From NCBI GenBank assembly GCA_029718625.1, contig CM056376.1:27394387-27458386 (forward strand): a DNA stretch of 64,000 nucleotides, written 5' to 3'. Below the pieces are notes generated by a model. That model was given only the letters and a program-made list of their open reading frames with translations, was not told the DNA's origin and did not search any database. The translations under genes were made by a program, and so were the position numbers. This DNA comes from Synaphobranchus kaupii. Lineage: Eukaryota > Chordata > Actinopteri > Anguilliformes > Synaphobranchidae. This document shows, one piece after another, positions 44,190 through 54,864 of this stretch; the first letter of the stretch is position 1; each line of letters opens with the position of its first letter.

Positions 44190-46253
44190 TGCTGTGATGA
44201 ATTATTACAAATGATGATTACAAAAACTGCGTTACAAATATTTCTGCTGTAGGCTACTAGCTAGTAAACTCCAACGGGAGGTCAGGATTTGTGATCAACT
44301 GCTTTTCAAGCGGCCCCCCCCCCCCTCTACAACGTAGCTAGACTGCGGAAGTTTACAGTGCGAGGTAGTGCGGTCGGAGAAATAGTTCTGTTTCAAATGG
44401 AACTGTTGTTTCAACGTTCGGTTTGCGTTTGCGATAGCCTACATTTCACAGGAGAGCATACTGAGACCGTAAGAATACACACTGAGCTATAAAAGCACAT
44501 TTATCGTTGTTTTTCCATAACATTTTCTGATTGCCCCGTTCACTTCCATTGTAGGCCCAGTGAGAGCCTACAGGAAATCTGTACCGAACTCATACTGGAC
44601 CGATCAGCGAAAAAATGGACTTCATGGGTCAGGTTCATGGAAGACGGACCGCAAATAGGGTCCAAGGTCCAAAATAGCGAACTTACCCTTTAAATTGCTT
44701 TCAGCCCACTCCATCAGCATCCAAGCGATGTGCGATGGTATGTGTAAGGTTACATGTATAGACTATTCGCAATTATCGTCGATCAAGCTATAACTATAAC
44801 TATATAACTATTGTTTAAAAAAACTAACTATATTTGCCAATAATTCCTGTAATCTTCTGGGGGGGACAATCTTCTGTTACGGGACAATTGTTATCCATTT
44901 AAGACTTTGCTGATAACACCTACATCAAGCATAATGCGACATTGTCATTTACACCTAATACGTGAATTGTCATTCAATGAAAACTTGCGCACTGCAATAG
45001 ACGGACATTTGAGTTCTGAAAATGCGCTTCAGATGTCATTACAATACAGCTCTCTAGGCCTACAGCCTGTAAGTACATAGAATGGTTTTGACTGAAAAAA
45101 GTTCAAAATCTTGTCCAGTGAATATTGCATTTATTGTTTTTTCAAATAGCCTAGGCTACAGCGGATTCACTGTGCATAAGGTTTTTTTGATACCCTCCGG
45201 TTAAAAAACGGAGATAAATGTCACCATGTTAACTGAATTTGAATATTATTCTTCGTCCTTCATATTTTTTAAATTACAGTGACAAGCTTTCCATACTCTC
45301 AGCTTATTAAAACCCCGCTGATTTCACCTGTTATTCCATAACTGAACAAAACGATTTTAAAGGGAACTAAGCATCTAATTAGAAACCTTGCTGTAAATCG
45401 CACTTTTCACAGTCTTCCTGGGAAGGTGGATTGTTTTAAAGCATTACGCTACCAGTAAAACAGGTTGGTCACATTTTCATAAGCACAACATTATAAACAA
45501 GGGAAAATATGCGTGAACCTATGGGTTGCCAACTTGACAGCTTTATTGTATTTAGTGTCATCATTAAGGCAAGATAACGGTATGTTATTAATCAATATTA
45601 GAATGCAGGTAATGAACTTCGGATGAAGCTTGAACTTCGAGAATTCCATGAGAACATCCTCATGGAATTGATGTTTGACAATGTTTCATTGCATAATCAG
45701 ACGAAATTTGTTAAACAAGCAGGCTAATTTGGCGTTTTCTAAGGTGAGACGGGAAGCCATTGGTAGCTTATTCTCAACTGTTGTAGGTGCTTTTAACTAA
45801 ATTTAACCGCATATATTTTGTAAAATAACAGCACTGTCGGGAATTACCGGGAACTCATAATGGTTAGTCAGAATAATATTGATCATACTATTCCATCCAT
45901 ATAGCCTTGATCGCACTAAACACGCACGAGCATGTCTGTTTCGCCATCATATAAGCAATCCGCCAAGGTGGAAAGCAGGCTTTTAAAGGGAGTGAGATAT
46001 GACATTTGATTGGTTTATTGCATGTCACGCCCAAGACACACCTATAATTAATGCAGACTCGGTTCAGCCCATTTGCACGTTGCGCCGTGCTTAGCACTCA
46101 AAAAACACGCCGTCAAACTAGCAAAAATGGACTTGGACACTTGGACTAAATGCACTTTACGCCATGCGTTTAGACAAAGCGCTAAGATCACCAAGATAGA
46201 GCCCCTTCTCTCTCTCCAGACTTCATCAGGGATCTCAGGCAGCTGTGTGCACT

Positions 46254-46292
46254 GGGGGGGCGGGGGGGGGGGGGGGGGGGGTGGGGGGGGGG
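46254..46292. repeat. G homopolymer cluster
   Basis: Several G runs broken by single C or T residues over about 39 bp; a strong G-quadruplex candidate on the sense strand and a likely assembly weak spot. Confidence 0.85.
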
Positions 46293-47018
46293 TGGGTTAC
46301 AGTAGCCCTGGAAGACCGAGCGACAGCTTCAGAGGAGCTGAAAGGAATCAGCGCTAAGGCGCTGTGAACTCACTTCTTTTGTTACTCTCACTCCGGGGGG
46401 AAAAGCCTTTGGCGACGCCTCTGAATTCTTGGCTTTTGGAACGCCACATTATTTCATAACCCCGGTTCAACTGGAAGCAAGTCCGGCCCAGGAAATTACA
46501 CAAGGGGGGAGGGGGAAATGTGTGTTCGGGTTTCTTGGCTAGTAAAGAGCTGCCTTGGATTTCTGTCGACCCTGTTCCACAAGCACTGATATTCATTTCA
46601 TTTATGGACTGAAGGTCTGCGGCAAAAGCAATGCTGATATATGGCCTTTTAATGTGCTGACTGCACACCAAACGTGGCATTAAAAAAGCCAAGTTATGCA
46701 GAATTACATTTCTGCTGCTCGGATCTATTTTTGCTTTACCGCCGCAGCCCAGCGTTTTTAGGCTGTGGAAGGAGATGGCCGTGGCGAGTCGCGGCGTTTC
46801 TTTACCGCGCGCGATGCAGACCGCTGCCCCCCTTCGCTCTTTTTCCATTGAGTATTCGGATGTTTGAATCTTAGCTGCTCACAATGTCGTGTTTTCACAC
46901 TTGGGTCAAATATGTGCTTTACCGACATTAACCTTTTAGATGGCGGGAAAATTTTTAAATACCACACTGCAGATCACTGAGAACTGAAAGGTTTTTTTTT
47001 AATTGTCAGTGATTTTAA

Positions 47019-47371
47019 AGGAGAAAAAATCCCAAAATTTCAAGCGGAAGTTTACAAACGTTTGGCCGTACGGCGACTGAAAATAGTTCTATAAATGGTT
47101 ATATAAAACATGTTTGAAACGTAAACGTAAATTACAAGACACCAGTGACCACTCGGTGAGTTTCCCGTCTTTGAAAACGAGAGTTTATGGTGTTTTTTGA
47201 AGGATTTTCTATATGCCCGTCCAGGTCCATTGTGTAAGTTAGCTGTGACATGAGCAATGAGCAATACATCTCATGACTGCACAGTTCGCCAAAATGTTGA
47301 TATGGACCGTTGTATATGATCATAAATAACCTTATAACAGGGCTTATAATGCTAAATACCGAACTTCTCCT
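47019..47371. mobile_element. Family B TTAA-type element, deletion derivative
   Basis: TTAA flanks at 47015-47018 and 47372-47375. The right arm (CTTATAACAGGGCTTATAAT to GAACTTCTCCT) matches the element at 29643-30278. The left 8 bases AGGAGAAA run directly into CAAGCGGAAGTTTACAAACG, an internal part of that element, so most of the left arm was deleted while both ends were kept. Confidence 0.65.
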
Positions 47372-48119
47372 TTAAGAACTTTGCACTGATGTCTATGGGG
47401 TGAAAAGTATTTCAAACAGCTTAACTGGCTCAGGTATCTCTCTCCCCATTATTCCTGTCTCTCTACACTGTACTGTCCAATAAAAAAAAGCTGAAAAGCC
47501 CTAAAAATAAAAAAAAGTATAAAAACCTTTGTTAACTGGGATGATTGTGGCAGAAGCTCTGTGGGTCTGAGGAGAGAGAGCCACCCAGTCCAGGTTACCC
47601 ACCCCTCAGTGAACCAAACCCAGGCCAACCTCCACATCCTGCTCTGCCTCTTCCACTAAATTACTGGTGCAGATTTAGAAGCGAAAGTCCGCACGCTTGG
47701 TTAAATTCCACTATCCCCCCCACCTCATACCTTATACCTCATGCAGTCGCGTGGATGGCGATCTGCTGTGGCTATGCCCTGGCAGCTCTATGGAGCAGAA
47801 TGGGATTACTGTGGGCATCGTTCCCCTTCTTTTCTCCTGTTCCAGTCCAGGAGAGCTGCCATGTTTTGCTGGGGTTTTTGGTGTATTTCAGCGCTTAAGT
47901 GATTAATTTTAAGTCACTGATTGACTAAAGCAGGGGTCTGCGTCCCTGTGACCTAGATTAACTCAAGGTCCTCTGATTTTGTTGTTACTCGTCACTTAAT
48001 CAGTCATTTAGAGCAGCTGATTACACATTTAAATTCGGCCTCGCCTGGTTTCAGGGATCTGAGTCAGTTGCCGATTTTAAATGATAAAAAACAAAACCCA
48101 GCGGCTCTCCAGGACCAGG

Positions 48120-48830
48120 TCTGGAGACCCCGGACAGTAGACCCAGGGCTGTAGACTCCAGCCCTGAAGGGTCTACACAGACTGGGCTGTAGACCACAGG
48201 CAGTAGACCCAGGGCTGTAGACCCCAGACTGTAGACCCCAGCCCTGAAGGGTCCACACAGACTGGCCTGTAGACCCCAGACTGTAGACCCAGGGCTGTAG
48301 ACCCCAGACCTGAAGAGTCCACACAGACTGGGCTGTAGACCCCAGACTGTAGACCCAGGGCTGTAGACCCCAGCCCTGAAGGGGCCACACAGACTGGGCT
48401 GTAGACCCCAGACAGTAGACCCAGGGCTGTAGACCCCAGACTTGTGACCCCAGCCCTGAAGGGTCTACACAGACTGGGCTGTAGACCACAGGCAGTAGAC
48501 CCAGGGCTGTAGACCCCAGACTGTAGACCCCAGCCCTGAAGGGTCCACACAGACTGGCCTGTAGACCCCCAGACTGTAGACCCAGGGCTGTAGACCTCAG
48601 ACCTAGAGTCCACACAGGCTGGGCTGTAGACCCTGGACAGTAGACCCAGGGCTGTAGACCCCAGACCTGAAGAGTCCACACAGACTGGGCTGTAGACCCC
48701 AGACTGTAGACCCAGGGCTGTAGACCCCAGCCCTGAAGGGTCCACACAGACTGGGCTGTAGACCCCGGACAGTAGACCCAGGGCTGTAGACCCCAGCCCT
48801 GAAGGGTCCATGCAGACTGGGCCCAGAGTT
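48120..48830. repeat. GTAGACCC minisatellite with higher-order structure
   Basis: CTGTAGACCCCAG and AGTAGACCCAGGG words alternate, with GCCCTGAAGGGTCCACACAG marking larger units of about 60-80 bp; some blocks of about 230 bp recur (compare 48180 and 48480). It abuts a diverged MITE-like repeat at 47931-48130, possibly its source. Gly/Leu-rich open frames on the - strand are artefacts. Confidence 0.9.
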
Positions 48831-49265
48831 TAAACCGGCTACTGTTTGAAAGGAAAACTGCTGTAGCTTGAGCCCTCCAGGGCCGGAGTCAAGCTTCTCG
48901 TACAGTACACAGGCTGTGTAATTCGTTACAGCGTAAAAGGAATGCAAGGGAAGTGCTTGATGACGGAGGAAATACCGCGTGGTGTGAAAGCCCCGCCAAA
49001 ATTATAATTTAAAATTATAGTTGAGTAACACTGTCGTCTGTCTACTCCAAACAAGTCAAAGTAAATAAATGATCTTCCTTGATACACAGGAAGAGAAGAG
49101 CGTTTTTGTCGGAATCAATGTTCCTTAAATTTAGTCAATACTGGTACTTGTACCTCGATCAAGGTGTAATTGCTTGACTGTGATGCCGTACTCTTAAAAG
49201 GTCCTTTAGTAGGCATGGAGCAGGAATAACAAATGTCTGTCCTCCACTGGGGGCTGGTCGGTGTT

Positions 49266-49491
49266 GATTACATAACGTTACATTTAGGCATTTACGTGAT
49301 ACTCTTGTCCAGGGATGTACTCATCCAGGACTTACACGACTAGTTTGTTCGTCCAAGCCATTTATACAGCTGCGTAACTACCGAAGGGATTCAGCTCAAC
49401 CAGCTCAAGGGTACAATGGCTGTGTCCCTTCCTGCAATCAAACCCGCAAGCCTGGTTCCCCTAACCATTATGCTACCCTACCATAGATGAT
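49266..49491 (-). mobile_element. tRNA-derived SINE (V-SINE-like), diverged
   Basis: TACATTTAGGCATTTACGTG, CAGCTCAAGGGTACAATGGC, CAATCAAACCCGCAAGCCTG and CCATTATGCTACCCTACC occur in the order of the reverse-strand SINE copies. Confidence 0.65.
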
Positions 49492-50884
49492 TATGCTGAC
49501 CTCAGCATGGCGTCACTTTGGAGTCTGCATTGACCCCAGATGTCAAGTGTCTTGAAAGGGAAGTTGCAGGTTGTGTGATTGCTTCTGGCAAGCTTTAGCC
49601 AGTAATATGTTGTAAACCAGTGGTTGAGATGGCTTTATTCTCCAGTTAGAGCCTCGCCTACATAAGACCACACATGATTGGTCAGAAGGAGTAGCCGGCC
49701 AGTGGTTTATTGGTAAAGCATATCCCCGGAAATTGAACGGTCTTATCTGACATCATTGTGTCGACCTGGTCCGGCTTTGTGTTGTATTGCTGGGTCCTAT
49801 TCAATGCAGGCTCATATAAAAGGATAGAGACACACACCAAGTTAAACCTTATTAATGGAGATGTGTTTCATGTATATGCAGTCTATTCTCAAAAGGCTGA
49901 TTCAATACAAACACTTTTTTCCATTATTCTCTGAGGGTAGAACCTCTACCGTTCAGACTCCCAGAGTACAGTAGAGACTCCACTCCACTGGTGCTTGATT
50001 CTCTTTTCAGAAACCCAGGGTAAAACAGATGAGGCACTAACTGAATCACAGTCCTTGAACACATCATTATGCCTTTGCACGGATCTTGTGTTCTTCTGGC
50101 TCAGAGCATTATTATTATTATTCTTATTATCAGGTCATTCTTTTAAATACAATTCACAGATCCTGTAAATAAGGTCCTTTATGTCCTGTGCATGCGCGTG
50201 TGTGTGTGTGTGTGTGTTTGTGTGTCCGCGTATGTGTGTGTTTGTGTGTCTGCATGTGTGTGTGTGTGTGTGGAGGGGGGGTTCTATCCATTCATCTAGT
50301 ACTCCTCTTTAATAAACACATCTCTCAACAACGTGAAAAAAGTATAAAATGAATATTGCTTCTATATACATGTATATATGTGTAACTGAAATGTTTTTTT
50401 TTAACCCTGATCAGTACTATATTGTGTATGATTGACAAGTAAAGCAAGAGCCGAGTGTTCATGAATACAAATTGATTTCAAATGTACACAAAGCTGTATT
50501 TTGTGCAGTACACTGCCTAATTTCACAAATTATGTTACCTCCTTGGTCCAGGAAGTAAGCTCATTAGTGAAAACAAGTGGTGTGGTGCATGGCTGGAGTG
50601 AGCGCCTGGAGCGAGACACTGTGTGCCTATAGGAAGATGAGTAGCCCTGTGCGATAGCATCGTGCGGCTACCTTCACCTTTGTGAAGTGAAGCGATCACT
50701 AAATATGTTGGGGTAGGGCCAGTTAGATCAGGCCCAGCTGTGGCGGTTCTGATTTACGCCTGCTTTTAATGAGCAGAACCTCCTCTTAAGATGTCCAGCC
50801 GGGCTTCCCAGGGTCACCTTGGGAGGAAGTGCGGTTTGATACGTTTTCCTGCGGTGCGTTTGAAAGCTGATAATGTAATTACGC

Positions 50885-51350
50885 TGGAGAGAGTGGGGGA
50901 GGGAGAGGGTGAGAGACAGTGAGAGAGAGGGTGAGAGACAGAGAGAGAGGGAGAGGGGAGAGACAGGGAGTGAGAGAGAGTGAGAGAGAGAGAGAGAAGG
51001 GGGAGGGAGAGGGCGAGAGACAGGGAGAGAGAGGGGGGGAGGGAGAGGGCGAGAGACAGGGAGAGAGAGGGGGGGGAGGGAGGGATAGAGGGAGAGAGAG
51101 GGGGGGAGGGATAGAGAGGGAGAGGGGGGGAGGGATAGAGAGGGAGAGGGGGGGAGGGATAGAGAGGGAGAGGGGGGGGAGGGATAGAGAGGGAGAGGGG
51201 GGGAGGGATAGAGAGGGAGAGGGGGGGAGGGATAGAGAGGGAGAGGGGGGGAGGGATAGAGAGGGAGAGAGGGGGAGGGAGAGGGCAAGAGAGAGAGAGA
51301 GAGAGAGAGAGAGGGGGAGGGAGGGAGACAGAGAGAGAGGGAGAGAGAGG
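50885..51350. repeat. Homopurine tract of about 465 bp with an embedded 24-bp tandem repeat
   Basis: Almost every base is A or G. Between about 51090 and 51270 a 24-bp unit (ATAGAGAGGGAGAGG followed by a G run and AGGG) repeats about seven times. Open frames on both strands (Arg/Glu/Gly or Ser/Pro/Leu) are artefacts. Such tracts can form triplex (H-DNA). Confidence 0.95.
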
Positions 51351-52499
51351 AAAAGTGGGAGGGGGTTAACGATTGACCGCTGAAAGGTGTTAAATGGACA
51401 GAATGACAAACGCTCAGTCCAGGTATCCCATTTTTGCCAGAGATTGATCCCCCCCCTTCGCTCTCTCACACACACGGAGGAGAGAAACAGAGTTATTAAC
51501 GGTCAGACTGATTGGTGTGCCGTGGCGACCCAGAAAACAAGGCGGGGGGGAGCCTGATTTGAGGGGCGTCATTGCGTGGCGTAGGCTGGGAGCGTGTTGC
51601 GGTTTAGCCTGCCGCTCTTTGGGCACTGCGGAGGAGGAGGGCGCGGAGGCACAGAGCGCGTCATTTGTTTCCCCGGTAGCGCGGTTTGAGTGACAGGTGC
51701 GGTTGGGGCTGGGTGATTTACGGTAATTGTCACCCCTTGTCAGCCGGATCTCACCTTGGCCTGGTCGGAACTGCTGATTTAGAGGTCGAACCCTTGGCCA
51801 GGGGCTCCGTAGTCCCTTATTGACAGTGTGAGAGAGGCCAGAGCAGAGTTATTATGTATGAGGAACACACGGACACTGGGGTCAGAGATCCAGCCACTTT
51901 CTACAGGGACACGATTGACTTCCCCCGATTGATTAAAGCCCTGGAATTGGCCGGCGTCTGGGACCGGATAACTACTGCAAAGTACCTATTAGGATATCGA
52001 CGTATCGCGGTCCGTGCACCGCCCCCCACCCCTGGGCCCCCACCCGCCGAGCTCGATACCTCACTGCTTCGCGCTGACCGTTATTCATTCGTACGACGGG
52101 CACGTAACGGCGGGTATCCGAGCTGTGAACCGCCAGTCACAGGCTGTGGGACCGAGGGTGTGGGCGTGGCGCTCCTGATATGTGTGTAATGGCTGTCGTG
52201 CAGAATGTACGGTTCGAGCCAGCGGTGGAGGAGCCCAGGGATCAGAGGAGACTGACATACACAGGCTGGCTGGAGAATCGATTGAACCGTATTCCCTTGT
52301 GGTCTGAAGACACACCACTTTTTCATATAGCACTTGTTTCCAGTTTTTTGCTTGTATCCTGTGCCTTAATTCTTGTTTTTGTGTTGTAGTTTATCATGTC
52401 TTACTGCATTAGCCATGACTGACTGTGTGTACTAGACTCAGTGTTCATATCTATGGATAGAACTGTAGCTACCTTATCTGAACTGTTCGTGTGGTTGCT

Positions 52500-52735
52500 T
52501 TAGTGACCTTCAGTATGCAGTTATTGTATGTCGCATTAGATGAAAGGGTCTGCCAAATGAATGTAATGTAATGTATTCAGGTGCATTAGACCTAAATGTC
52601 ATTGGTTTGATTCCCAGGTATGACACTTGTGTTCTTAACCGGTATTGCTTCAGTATATACCCGCTTCATAAAACGCAAAAAGCTCTGTATGTCACTCTGG
52701 ATAAGAGCGTGTGCGTAATGTAGGCCTGAAGTAAA
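52500..52735 (+). mobile_element. SINE remnants (two V-like tails)
   Basis: A first tail ends GGGTCTGCCAAATGAATGTA at about 52545-52575. Directly after it a second copy has a decayed head (GGTTTGATTCCCAGGTATGA), ATTGCTTCAGTATATACCCG and the tail TCACTCTGGATAAGAGCGTG. Confidence 0.6.
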
Positions 52736-53586
52736 CACTCACCATTACACGGGAGTTTGCGTAGAGAGCCGCGTCCGGCTCAGGTTTTGACGGCAACTTC
52801 TGCTGTTGATTATTTAATAGGCCTTCATCCAGTCATTTACGCGATCTGACATTTCAGCAACACTTCCTGATGCACTCATGAGTGACAGCTGAGGGCTGAA
52901 GGCCATTATTGTGTCCATATATGGAATGTTTCACCGCGGTCTGATCTCCGAGTGAACCAGCATTGCTGTACGCCGCTAATGAGCTAATTGAGCCGGGCTA
53001 ATGGACGGAAACAGAAGCCTGGAACAGAATCGCCAACCTGTGTTGTGAAAGTGCATGTGGGGTGTCTATGTGCGCCTTTTGCCGTGAATGACAGTCACGG
53101 ATGCTCCTGTTTGTGATTACCATGCCATTAAGGTAACGCGTGAAACGGTATCTCACCGCCGGATTACTCAGAGAATTCTTCACACCGCCTGTGCCGGGGC
53201 TTAAGACGGTAGGAGAGGATCATGCAATGAGAGAACGATTTTTATTTTTTTTTAAATCTGGGGCATCGAAGTGCAGCGCAACGTGCTAAGCCTTGATTTT
53301 CTGGGTGACTGGGCAGGGATGTTTCTAAGCCGTTTGTTAATAAGGTGACACAAACAGATAAATAGATAGATCAGTGTGGGTCAGTTTTACGCGTGCACCT
53401 CATTGATTTTGAGATAGACCTCTGTGTCTTGTCTCATGCGGGCCGTGTTCCTTTGTAAAGGGAGACTCCCGTTTGTGTCTTTAGCGCTTTGCTAATGCTA
53501 AGTTTAGCTCCTATGACAGGTCTTGTGTTCAGATTGTTAACCAGGATATTCTACTTTGTTATGCATGTAAACTGCTTGGCTCACCT

Positions 53587-54178
53587 TGCGCTAGCCCTGA
53601 CTGCAGAGGTTAGCTCTGACTGCAGAGGCTAGCCCTGACTGCAGAGGCTAGCCCTGACTGCAGAGGTTAGCCCTGACTGCAGAGGCTAGCCCTGACTGCA
53701 GAGGTTAGCCCTGACTGCAGAGGTTAGCCCTGACTGCAGAGGTTAGCCCTGACTGCAGAGGCTAGCCCTGACTGCAGAGGTTAGCTCTGACTGCAGAGGC
53801 TAGCCCTGACTGCAGAGGCTAGCCCTGACTGCAGAGGTTAGCTCTGACTGCAGAGGCTAGCCCTGACTGCAGAGGTTAGCCCTGACTGCAGAGGTTAGCC
53901 CTGACTGCAGAGGTTAGCTCTGACTGCAGAGGCTAGCCCTGACTGCAGAGGTTAGCCCTGACTGCAGAGGTTAGCCCTGACTGCAGAGGCTAGCCCTGAC
54001 TGTAGAGGCTAGCCCTGACTGCAGAGGTTAGCCCTGACTGCAGAGGTTAGCCCTGACTGCAGAGGTTAGCCCTGACTGCAGAGGCTAGCCCTGACTGTAG
54101 AGGCTAGCCCTGACTGTAGAGGGTAGCCCTGACTGCAGAGGTTAGCCCTGACTGCAGAGGTTAGCCCTGACTGCAGAG
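53587..54178. repeat. 20-bp minisatellite, about 29 copies
   Basis: The unit CTGACTGCAGAGGTTAGCCC repeats without indels. Variants are at three sites: GGT/GGC before TAGC, CCC/CTC after it, and CTGCAG/CTGTAG. It ends about 285 bp before the next coding exon. Confidence 0.97.
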
Positions 54179-54462
54179 GGGCTGTTTCTGTTCTCCTCTC
54201 ATAAGAACCTTTAATGCTTCTGTGGATCAGAACATCTGCCACATAAATGTCATGTTTTTGTGTGTGAGGATCCCCACTCTTTCTGATACCCCCTAATTTC
54301 CCCAGCGGAGAACACCCTGTGGGACATTTCCAGTTTTTTAAAGAGGGTACCCCCGTTTTGAAACCCCCCTGTTGTGACTGTGTGTGTCTCTGTGACGGCC
54401 CTGGGGTGTCGTGTGGGGTACCCCCCCGTGTCTAACGTCCCGCTGTCTCCCCTCCCCTGCAG

Positions 54463-54591
54463 GTTTTGAGCTGCTCTACCAGCCGGAGGTGGTGCGGCTC
54501 TACCTGTCCCTGCTGACTGAGAGCCAGAACTACAACACTCTGGAGGGCAGCAGCTGGGGCCCTACAGAACCTGAGCGCCGGCCAGTGGACC
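54463..54591 (+). CDS. arvcf: arvcf coding exon: armadillo repeat 6, with an apparent 1-base insertion
   Basis: After CCCCTGCAG the exon continues the phase-1 G as GFELLYQPEVVRLYLSLLTE then SQNYNTLE (to 54545), matching ARVCF. The literal frame then gives GSSWGPTEPERR. Dropping one G from 54545-54547 restores AAAGALQNLSAGQWT, the conserved end of this repeat, ending at ACC/GTGAGT in phase 0 as the next exon needs. The expected length is 128 nt; the sequence has 129. Read literally, translation would run through the next exon out of frame and stop at TAA 56412-56414. A one-base assembly error in a GGG run is the simplest explanation; a real null allele is possible. The donor merges directly into a GT repeat. 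Confidence 0.93.
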
Positions 54592-54681
<90 letters not shown>

Positions 54682-54701
54682 CCAGTGGACAGTGTGTGTG
54701 T

Positions 54702-54740
<39 letters not shown>

Positions 54741-54754
54741 TGTGCGGCCAGTGG

Positions 54755-54791
<37 letters not shown>

Positions 54792-54864
54792 CCAGTGGAC
54801 TGTGTGTGTGTGTGTGTGTGTGTGCAGCCAGTGGACAGTGTGTGTGTGTGTGTGTGTGTGCGTA
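54592..54864. repeat. GT array with four copies of the exon-end/donor segment
   Basis: The exon's last bases GCCAGTGGAC (54581-54590) recur at 54681, 54747, 54791 and 54827, each preceded by CA or CG and followed by AGTGTGTG or TGTGTGTG. The array therefore grew by copying the exon-intron boundary together with the GT tract. Coding-like Cys/Val frames here are artefacts. Confidence 0.92.

Larger units (their letters stand above)
42835..44689. mobile_element. Kolobok-type (TTAA) transposon, internally deleted, with two decayed cargo genes
   Basis: TTAA occurs exactly at 42831-42834 and 44690-44693. The inverted repeats run from 42835 to about 43091 and from 44689 back to about 44441. They start AGGGTAAGTTCGCTATTTT and are close to identical for about 250 bp, apart from small indels (such as GGCTACAATGG versus GGCCTACAATGG). 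Inside are a THAP-domain exon on the - strand and an ORF with a P2X7-like cysteine-rich domain on the + strand. TTAA duplication plus a THAP domain points to Kolobok; piggyBac has CCY ends and no THAP domain. The transposase core is missing, so the copy cannot move alone. Confidence 0.85.
42426..46204. mobile_element. PIF/Harbinger-like element (outer), interrupted by a TTAA element
   Basis: The left end GGGCCCTATTTTACACCC and right end (reverse complement GGGCTCTATCTT) form a short inverted repeat, with CTT at 42423-42425 and 46205-46207 as a possible 3-bp duplication. Near the right end, CCAAGACACACCTATAATTA and ATTGGTTTATTGCATGTCAC are words I associate with non-autonomous Harbinger-type fish repeats. 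Without the inner 1.86-kb element and one TTAA, about 1.9 kb remains. No transposase or Myb-like frame is seen. The 3-bp duplication could be chance. Confidence 0.45.
23526..54462 (+). other. arvcf intron, about 31 kb
   Basis: This single intron separates the insert loop from armadillo repeat 6. It is packed with DNA transposons, SINE pieces, minisatellites and GT/CA arrays, listed separately. No complete gene with a host-like structure is visible on either strand. Repeat-poor stretches at about 26.6-27.0, 32.5-33.2, 36.4-37.9 and 44.9-45.9 kb are AT-rich with many TAAT words; they could hold enhancers, which cannot be shown from one sequence. The short open frames at 28-29, 30.9-32.5, 33.6-34.1, 35, 39 and 51.8-52.3 kb match nothing I recognise. 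Confidence 0.8.

Noticed and set aside
48064..48811. Two open frames of over 200 aa on the - strand, Gly/Ser/Leu-rich
   Set aside because: Both are read through the GTAGACCC minisatellite in different frames, with no homology or gene context.
50728..51475. Pro/Ser/Leu-rich and Arg/Glu/Gly-rich open frames of 150-200 aa
   Set aside because: They are translations of a homopurine tract on both strands.
51854..52189. A 111-aa open frame starting MYEEHTDTGVRDP as a possible gene
   Set aside because: No homology recognised, no exon signals, and it ends in unremarkable intron sequence.
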